Source of the DNA: Adiantum capillus-veneris
Lineage: Eukaryota > Streptophyta > Polypodiopsida > Polypodiales > Pteridaceae
Length of the DNA: 64,000 nucleotides
Assembly: GCA_014529385.2 (NCBI GenBank)
Contig: CM043959.1
Span: 310,001-374,000 of the forward strand
Direction: 5' to 3'
Positions 58,995 through 64,000 of the stretch are shown in pieces (positions within the stretch are counted from its first letter, which is position 1; every line of letters begins with the position of its first letter). The notes below the pieces were generated by a model. The model saw nothing but the letters and a program-made list of their open reading frames with translations, was not told the DNA's origin and made no database searches. Made by a program: the position numbers and the translations under genes.

Positions 58995-59264
58995 GAGACG
59001 ACATAAAACACAAAGACAAAAAAACTTTACCAAAAAAATACAAATTAAAATGGTTACCTTTATGTTTTCTTAGGAACGTTTTGAGCTCTTTAGCTTTGAA
59101 ATGTGTACAAAAGACTTTCACAAAATACGATGGATTGATCTTAAAATGTTATATATAGACCCTTGTAGAGCTATAAATAGAATCTCATCATGCCAATCAC
59201 GCATCTTGGGACACATGCCCAACGGTCAAATCCATGAAAATTTACCTTGGTAGTTGTGTACACC
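58995..59264. other. Spacer upstream of the predicted promoter
   Basis: Sequence between the hairpin array and the TATA box of the H3-like gene 2. No gene recognised. Confidence 0.35.
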
Positions 59265-59272
59265 TATATATA
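59265..59272 (+). promoter_or_regulatory. TATA box candidate for H3-like gene 2
   Basis: TATATATA in CACCTATATATAGAGGAG. Transcription would start near 59297 and give a leader exon of about 180 bases to the donor at 59479. Confidence 0.5.
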
Positions 59273-59478
59273 GAGGAGCTCACACTTAAACAAGATATGT
59301 GCAAATAGTTTTCTATTAGCTCCATTGTAGACTCCACATTGATCCACAAAGTCGATTCAAGGTTGACTTACATCAGCCCTTCTTCTCTCGCTTCACATAT
59401 TTGATCAATCAAGCCTTCACGTTTTTTTCAAATTTCTCCTCGCTTCTTCAATTCAAATAGTTGGATTCAGATTATAAG

Positions 59479-60421
59479 GTAATGTGTTTTAATATAAATT
59501 CTTTTCTTAGAAATATTGATAAACTCAGACCGTGTCGTCGCTATGTGAAAACAGTGTAGCCTTGGACACATGTCCGAATACACTGTTTTTTCATAGGGAC
59601 GACATAAGAGCTTCTTTAAGATTTTTTCAAAAGATGTGTGTTCCTTATGCAAAAATATTGTAGCCGGACATATGTCCGAATACACTAATTTTGGGTAGTG
59701 ACGACACAAAGTGTTTTTTTCAACATTTTTTGGAAGTGTCCTCTCTATGCAAATATAGAGTAGTCGCACCAATGTCCGACTACACTATTATTGCATAGAG
59801 ATGACATTATGTTTTTTTTTTTTGACATTTTCTGGTACTGTCTTCTCTATGCAAAAATAGAGTAGTTGGACACATGTCTGAAAACATTGTTTTTGCATAG
59901 GAAGAATATTTGAGCTATTTTGAATTTTTTTTAAAAGATGTGTCTTCCTTATGTGAAAATAGTGGAGCTAGACGTATGTCTGATTACACTGATTTCACAT
60001 AGAGATGACATAAGTGTTTTTTTAAATATTTTTTGGTGGGTAGTGTCCTCTCTATGAAAAAATAGAGTAGTCAGACTGGCCACACCATTTTCGCATAGAG
60101 GGGACACAATTTTCATCTTTTAGATTGTGGACTTTTGAACTTAATAAGGAGGTCTAACATAGTGTGTCAAGGAAAGTCAATGTATCTGTATGCCTTTATA
60201 TATTCATTAGAGATACTTTTATAAATTTACTTGAATGTGTCCTCTCAATGCGAAAATACTATAGGCTGATATATCGGCTACACTACTTTTGCATAGAGAA
60301 GACACGTCTTATTTTGGAGCAATATTATTAGAATGTGTCCATTTGAAGATGAAGAGGTCTAAGATACATTGTTGAAGAAAAACTATGGTGACTCTGTGTC
60401 CATAAGTTTTTCTCCTTTTAG
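59479..60421 (+). other. Predicted leader intron of H3-like gene 2, containing hairpins
   Basis: Donor ATAAG|GTAATG at 59479 and a strong acceptor GTTTTTCTCCTTTTAG ending at 60421, 15 bases before the ATG. The 943-bp interval contains all seven hairpins of the array at 59533-60304. Prediction from splice motifs only. Confidence 0.45.
59533..60304. repeat. Second hairpin array, ~102-bp pitch
   Basis: Seven hairpins with arms related to TGTCCTCTCTATGCAAAAATAG and TATTTTTGCATAGAGACGACA and a core GGACATATGTCCGA: 59533-59604, 59639-59706, 59737-59806, 59839-59907, 59941-60010, 60044-60106 and 60238-60304. Spacing is 106, 98, 102, 102, 103 and 194 bases. Arms share TATGCAAAAATAG with the array at 58.4 kb but cores differ. 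Individual hairpins have diverged, with frequent compensating changes on the two arms. Confidence 0.88.
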
Positions 60422-60436
60422 GTCTAATCTATAGAT

Positions 60437-61013
60437 ATGGCAAGGACCAAACAAACTGCAAGTAAGGTTCTTAGAGAAATTTACAAACAAGGACACGCCA
60501 AGGGAACACCAACTGATTTCAAACCAACAGAAAAATGTGATAGCTCAAAGGGGAACAAAGGTGGACAAAAATGAAAGCTCACAAGGAGATAAGGGAGTTG
60601 CATCCTTCAAGCATCATGCCAAAAAGGGAGTTGGTATGAAACTCCCACCTGTAAAGAAAAGGATATTCTCTCAGAAGGTGAGATGCTTGAGGAAGATAAG
60701 GAGAGCACATAAGGCTCTGGCAATTGCAATTCCAAGGCATCCTTTCCCAAGGGTCTGTAGGCAAATAGCAGAGAAATTTAAGACTAATATGAGATGGAAA
60801 AGAGGTGCCTTGGCATGTATACAAGAGGCTGTAGAAGACTTTTTAATTGAGCTCTTCCAAGATGCATACATGTGTGCAACCCACTCTCACAGGGTCACAC
60901 TTATGGACAAGGATATGATCATCTTGAGTATGTTAAGGTACAGATTCAAAAATTTCTTGAACCAATACCTCTACAAGATGGGAAAACCTTCAACTCTTTA
61001 CAAAACAATATGA
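60437..61013 (+). pseudogene. Divergent histone H3-like gene 2 with canonical ARTKQTA tail
   Basis: ATG at 60437 reads MARTKQTASK, identical to the H3 tail start except R8 to S. This frame meets a stop at about 60573. The H3 fold is in another frame from about 60540: LRKIRRAHKALAIAIPRHPF, CRQIAEKFKTNMRWKRGALA, IQEAVEDFLIELFQDAYMCA and HRVTLMDKDMIILSMLRYRF. It aligns with H3 residue for residue from alphaN to alpha3 without a gap. Either one indel breaks the gene or a short intron (GTAAGG at 60462 to AG at 60543, phase-compatible but with a poor acceptor) joins them. The tail is longer than in H3, and 20 extra residues follow the fold. Loop 1 is not lengthened as in many centromeric H3 variants. 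Confidence 0.75.
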
Positions 61014-61145
61014 GTATAAAATGTTTTCTCCTTACAAAATGCTCTCAAGTAGAGAGTATGTAATGTTTTCTCTTTAAAAAATACTCTCAAGTAGATAGTA
61101 TGTCAGGTAGAATATGTAGTGCTTTGCTATTTACAAAATTCTACT

Positions 61146-61556
61146 TCACAAAACACTTTTGGGAGTAGTCGGAGTCCTAGGACTCTTTCTTGTGATAGCT
61201 TCCTCTATTTTTCTTAGGCTCTTCCTTGGTGTTTTGGGCTCTTCTTATGTCTGCTTGCCCTCCTTAGGCTTTGTCTCCTTGAGCCTCTTTTGCTCCTCCT
61301 TGGGCTTCTTCTGCTCCTCTTTGGCATGTGTTTGTGCTTTTCTGGGGATCTTTCTGGGGGCAACAGACTTCTTTGCCTTCTTTGGAATCTCTTTGGGCTT
61401 ATTTTACTTCTTTGGCTTCTCCTCCTTTGGAACATGTGCCTTTTGTCTTTTGAGTGGATCCTCCTTGACCTCTATTGTGACTGGCCTCTTCCGTTGGCTT
61501 CTTTGGCCCTTTGGGGGCTTGGGTGTTGTGGGTAGTGCTATTTGGGCACTAACCAT
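61146..61556 (-). pseudogene. Lys/Pro/Glu-rich basic protein, H1-tail-like, two internal stops
   Basis: From the ATG at 61556-61554 to TGA at 61148-61146 there are 137 codons in one frame. The start reads MVSAQIALPTTPKPPKGQRS. It goes on with RPVTIEVKEDPLKRQKAHVP and long K/P/E-rich stretches such as IPKKAKKSVAPRKIPRKAQT, interrupted by two TAA codons, one after KPKK and one after KQT, then EEPKTPRKSLRKIEEA. Composition resembles histone H1 C-terminal tails or other disordered nuclear proteins, but no globular domain is present. It is convergent with H3-like gene 2, 132 bases away. The hydrophobic plus-strand frame over the same DNA is its antisense shadow. Confidence 0.5.
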
Positions 61557-61669
61557 ATATCTAATCAACTTTTCCCTAACCCACCAAACATGGTTTTTGG
61601 TGTAGCAATTCCTATTGATCTAGCAAAGAAATTTTAGTGTGTTAGATTACCATAATAGCAATAGATCTC

Positions 61670-61678
61670 CCTATTTAT
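61670..61678 (-). promoter_or_regulatory. TATA box candidate for the basic-protein gene
   Basis: The minus strand reads TATAAATAG about 115 bases upstream of the ATG at 61556, a normal plant promoter distance. Confidence 0.5.
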
Positions 61679-61699
61679 ATTGTCAAATGCTTACCCTAA

Positions 61700-64000
61700 T
61701 AGTCTTTTTTGGGTTGTAGTAGGTATAGTCAACCACTAGCTTTGCATTTGTTATCTTTGTCCATCCACATGAAAAAGCCTCCTCCTACAATGGTGGCTGC
61801 ACAAATAGAAGGGAAAAATAAATACACAATTTTAAGCTCAAACTACTTACAACCTAACAGTACCATACCTTCACATTTAAGATTTGCATGTCATCCATGA
61901 GCTTTGTGATAGGAGGAAATTGCTCATTTGTCTCTATAAGCCTTGAGGCAGCCTTATTTAGAGAGATCCAAAGCATTGTTACAAAATAATTGAAAGTAGG
62001 AGCATTGGGTAAAGTATTAAGCCCTCCTCTCATTGGATTAGGTATCTACAAAGATGTCCAAAGCCGCATACCTCGTTGTATGTTTGTAGATATGGATTGA
62101 TTTTGCACAAACATCTCTCGAGCTTGATTGCTGATGGCTGGGTCAACAACACGACATAACTCATCAAAGCCTTATTCTCTGAGAGTTATGGAATGCTGCG
62201 GATTATGGTTAATAAAAATCACTTGTAATAAGTAGGCAGTCTAGTAGCAGAAGTGGGGGTGAGATGGCACTTCCAAATTGTAAATACAAAGCCATTTGAC
62301 CCCTCAAAATCTATCTTAGGTTTAACGACCTTAGTATATAAGGTACCTAGGTCATTTTCTAAAGATAACTTTTATCATAATCATAAGTCTTCAGGTTTGC
62401 CGTCGACTGTGTGAGAGAGAGGAAGAGAATGAGCGTTAGCTTCATCCTGGTGCTACTCCCCGCTCGTTCATCACATTGCAGATCCGACTGCACCATTGTT
62501 CTAGCCTCAGCAAGAGCTACGTGACAACGCAAAGCGTTCCTCATGGAATGGAGCATACACGCTCGTGCATCTACGAGCTACTTGTGGTCGTAAGTATATC
62601 AAACAATGTCTGTTTTCTTCGTGCAAGTAGTCCTTAGAATCGTAGTGACATAAGCTGTGTAAAGGTACTCGTGGATTTCAGGTTCAAGCACTTTCAGAAT
62701 TCGGCTCTGTCTTTATACACGTTTTTGAAGATGGGTTTAGAGCTGGGGTTTTGAGTGTAAAAGAGGCTTAGGGACAAATGTATCCTAGTGAGGGGATGGT
62801 GCTCCATAAGTTTCGTATGATTCTAGTATGATTTAGTGAGTCTCCTTCCGTTGTGTGTATGTGGCTAGGTGGTGTAGTTGAGAGTAGTGAGATTCTAGGT
62901 TTTGATTTAGTTGGCCTTCCAGAGTGCTGTATGTGTAGGATGGTTTCAGCCTGACAAGCTAAAGAGATTTTCTCTTTGTGCCTATCATGTCATATGTGTC
63001 CTCGATTGACATTATGTTGATCTAGGTTGTGTTGCATACACTTTATGGGTGGTGTGATTTTCTCCCGCAACATTCGCGCTGCTGTCGGGGACACAAGGAC
63101 TTAGGTAGGTATTCCTACTAACACTTGTGTGATGGTTGCTTGCTTTAGTTTCGGCTAAAGAAATCACTTTTCCTAAGTGGATTTCTTAGAGGTTATTTGG
63201 AGATCAAGTGGATAGCCAGGAGCATGTGTCTTGCCGAGGCTTAGCGATTAGGTAGATTTAGTAAGGATTTGTAGATTAGAGTAGTTGTTGTGGTGGTTGA
63301 GTGGTTTGTGAGGTAATAAAAGTGTTTGTTAGTCCGTATGTGGCATTGAAACGTTGTTCTGCTCATAGATGCAAAACCACATATGATTTGTAGGAGTAGC
63401 TTTAGGTAAGTGATTTGATTTTGATCTAGAGCTATTCATCATTGAATTATTTGCTAAGTGCTTGTTTCCATTCACAATCTTTGAAAAGTCTGCTTTTGTG
63501 GAAAAATTGCAATAAATAGCTTTTTGTTGATAATTTTTCATGACTGATTGATGTTGTGAATATAAGAGGGCATGTGCAAGGGTTCTGTAAAGAAAAATAC
63601 AATTCTATAAACTGGGATATTATATGCGTATAATGTCTCAAGGGGCGTTTGGAGACCAAAACTAAAAAAAATTGACTGTACCAGTGTGTTTAGAAGGGAG
63701 GTTTTCCTGTAATTGTACATTGAGACTAGAGTTTTCACAAACTCTAGACACCCAAAAGACAAAAGACGGAGTGTCTAAAATGGAAAAAAGAAAAACTTGT
63801 GATTTTGAGCATATTTTTGCATGAAAATTGGTAAGAAATGATAAAAAACCAGTGCTAGAGACATGGGGATGCATGTGTATGAATTTTGGCCAAAAAATTC
63901 ATCAACAGACTTTATACGCATATGATGTATCAAGGGTGATTCTGGCAATAATTTGAATTTTTGACATTATACCCATCTTTTGCATGTTGTGTTGAGCACA
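61700..64000. other. Unassigned right end of the window
   Basis: Only short overlapping open frames, none with a recognised domain. I see no repeats shared with the rest of the window. Confidence 0.3.

Noticed and set aside
58402-60304. Regularly spaced repeats resembling a CRISPR array
   Set aside because: Units are self-complementary hairpins with conserved spacers, the pitch varies, no cas genes are near, and the DNA is eukaryotic.
60437-61013. Calling H3-like gene 2 a centromeric CENH3
   Set aside because: Loop 1 lacks the usual extra residues of CENH3, and tail identity to canonical H3 argues against a firm call; only H3-like is supported.
61159-61605. Hydrophobic 148-codon plus frame that looks like a membrane protein
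   Set aside because: It is the antisense of a Lys/Glu/Pro-rich minus-strand frame that has its own start, stop and TATA box.

Overview
This window looks like repeat-rich nuclear DNA of a land plant. The signs are Ty1/copia and Ty3/gypsy LTR retrotransposons with an initiator-tRNA-Met primer site, a hAT transposase remnant with a DUF659-type region, scrambled pentatricopeptide-repeat (PPR) pieces, long TC/GA/GT microsatellites and GT-AG introns. The PPR phrasing and the density of dead retroelements suggest a seed-free plant such as a fern, but this is inference and no marker gene fixes the species. No rRNA, tRNA or CRISPR array was seen. Almost every coding region carries frameshifts or stops, several of them explained by single C-to-T changes (CGA to TGA, CAG to TAG).

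Left part (1-15.5 kb): a broken hAT transposase (+); an unknown broken gene (-); and a kinase-like gene (-) split exactly by a complete 5.57-kb copia element with 191-bp LTRs, tRNA-Met primer site and CAAAA target duplication. Then come a tandem pair of ~130-bp foldback elements and a 5'-truncated gypsy element. The gypsy copy is itself interrupted by a 1.3-kb DNA element with CACTA...TAGTG ends inside a TTAA site. A 200-base run of N lies at 15540-15739.

Middle (15.7-30 kb): a 134-bp MITE, LINE-like and unknown scraps, a 937-bp tandem duplication of antisense PPR fragments, a cluster of local direct repeats, microsatellites and A-rich sequence.

30-39 kb: a gypsy chromovirus-like element (30059-39014) with ~1.6-kb LTRs and a GTAAG target duplication. 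Its 5' internal half is replaced by a degenerate copia element (about 31.3-36.3 kb).

39-52 kb: a possible 3' LTR, a LINE RT tail, and an intron-containing transposase-like pseudogene with a partial second copy of its first exon. A long unknown coding region follows on the minus strand, interrupted by an LTR-like insertion.

52-61.6 kb is the most unusual part. Arrays of ~50-72-bp hairpins repeat at about 80-106-bp pitch. Two very divergent histone H3-like genes follow, each placed directly downstream of a hairpin array. The second begins with the canonical ARTKQTA tail. Its upstream region has a TATA box and a predicted leader intron that would contain seven hairpins. A convergent Lys/Pro/Glu-rich gene with its own TATA box lies just beyond it. 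Together these suggest a repeated module, hairpin array plus H3-like gene, that I cannot match to anything known. The last 2.4 kb holds nothing I recognise.
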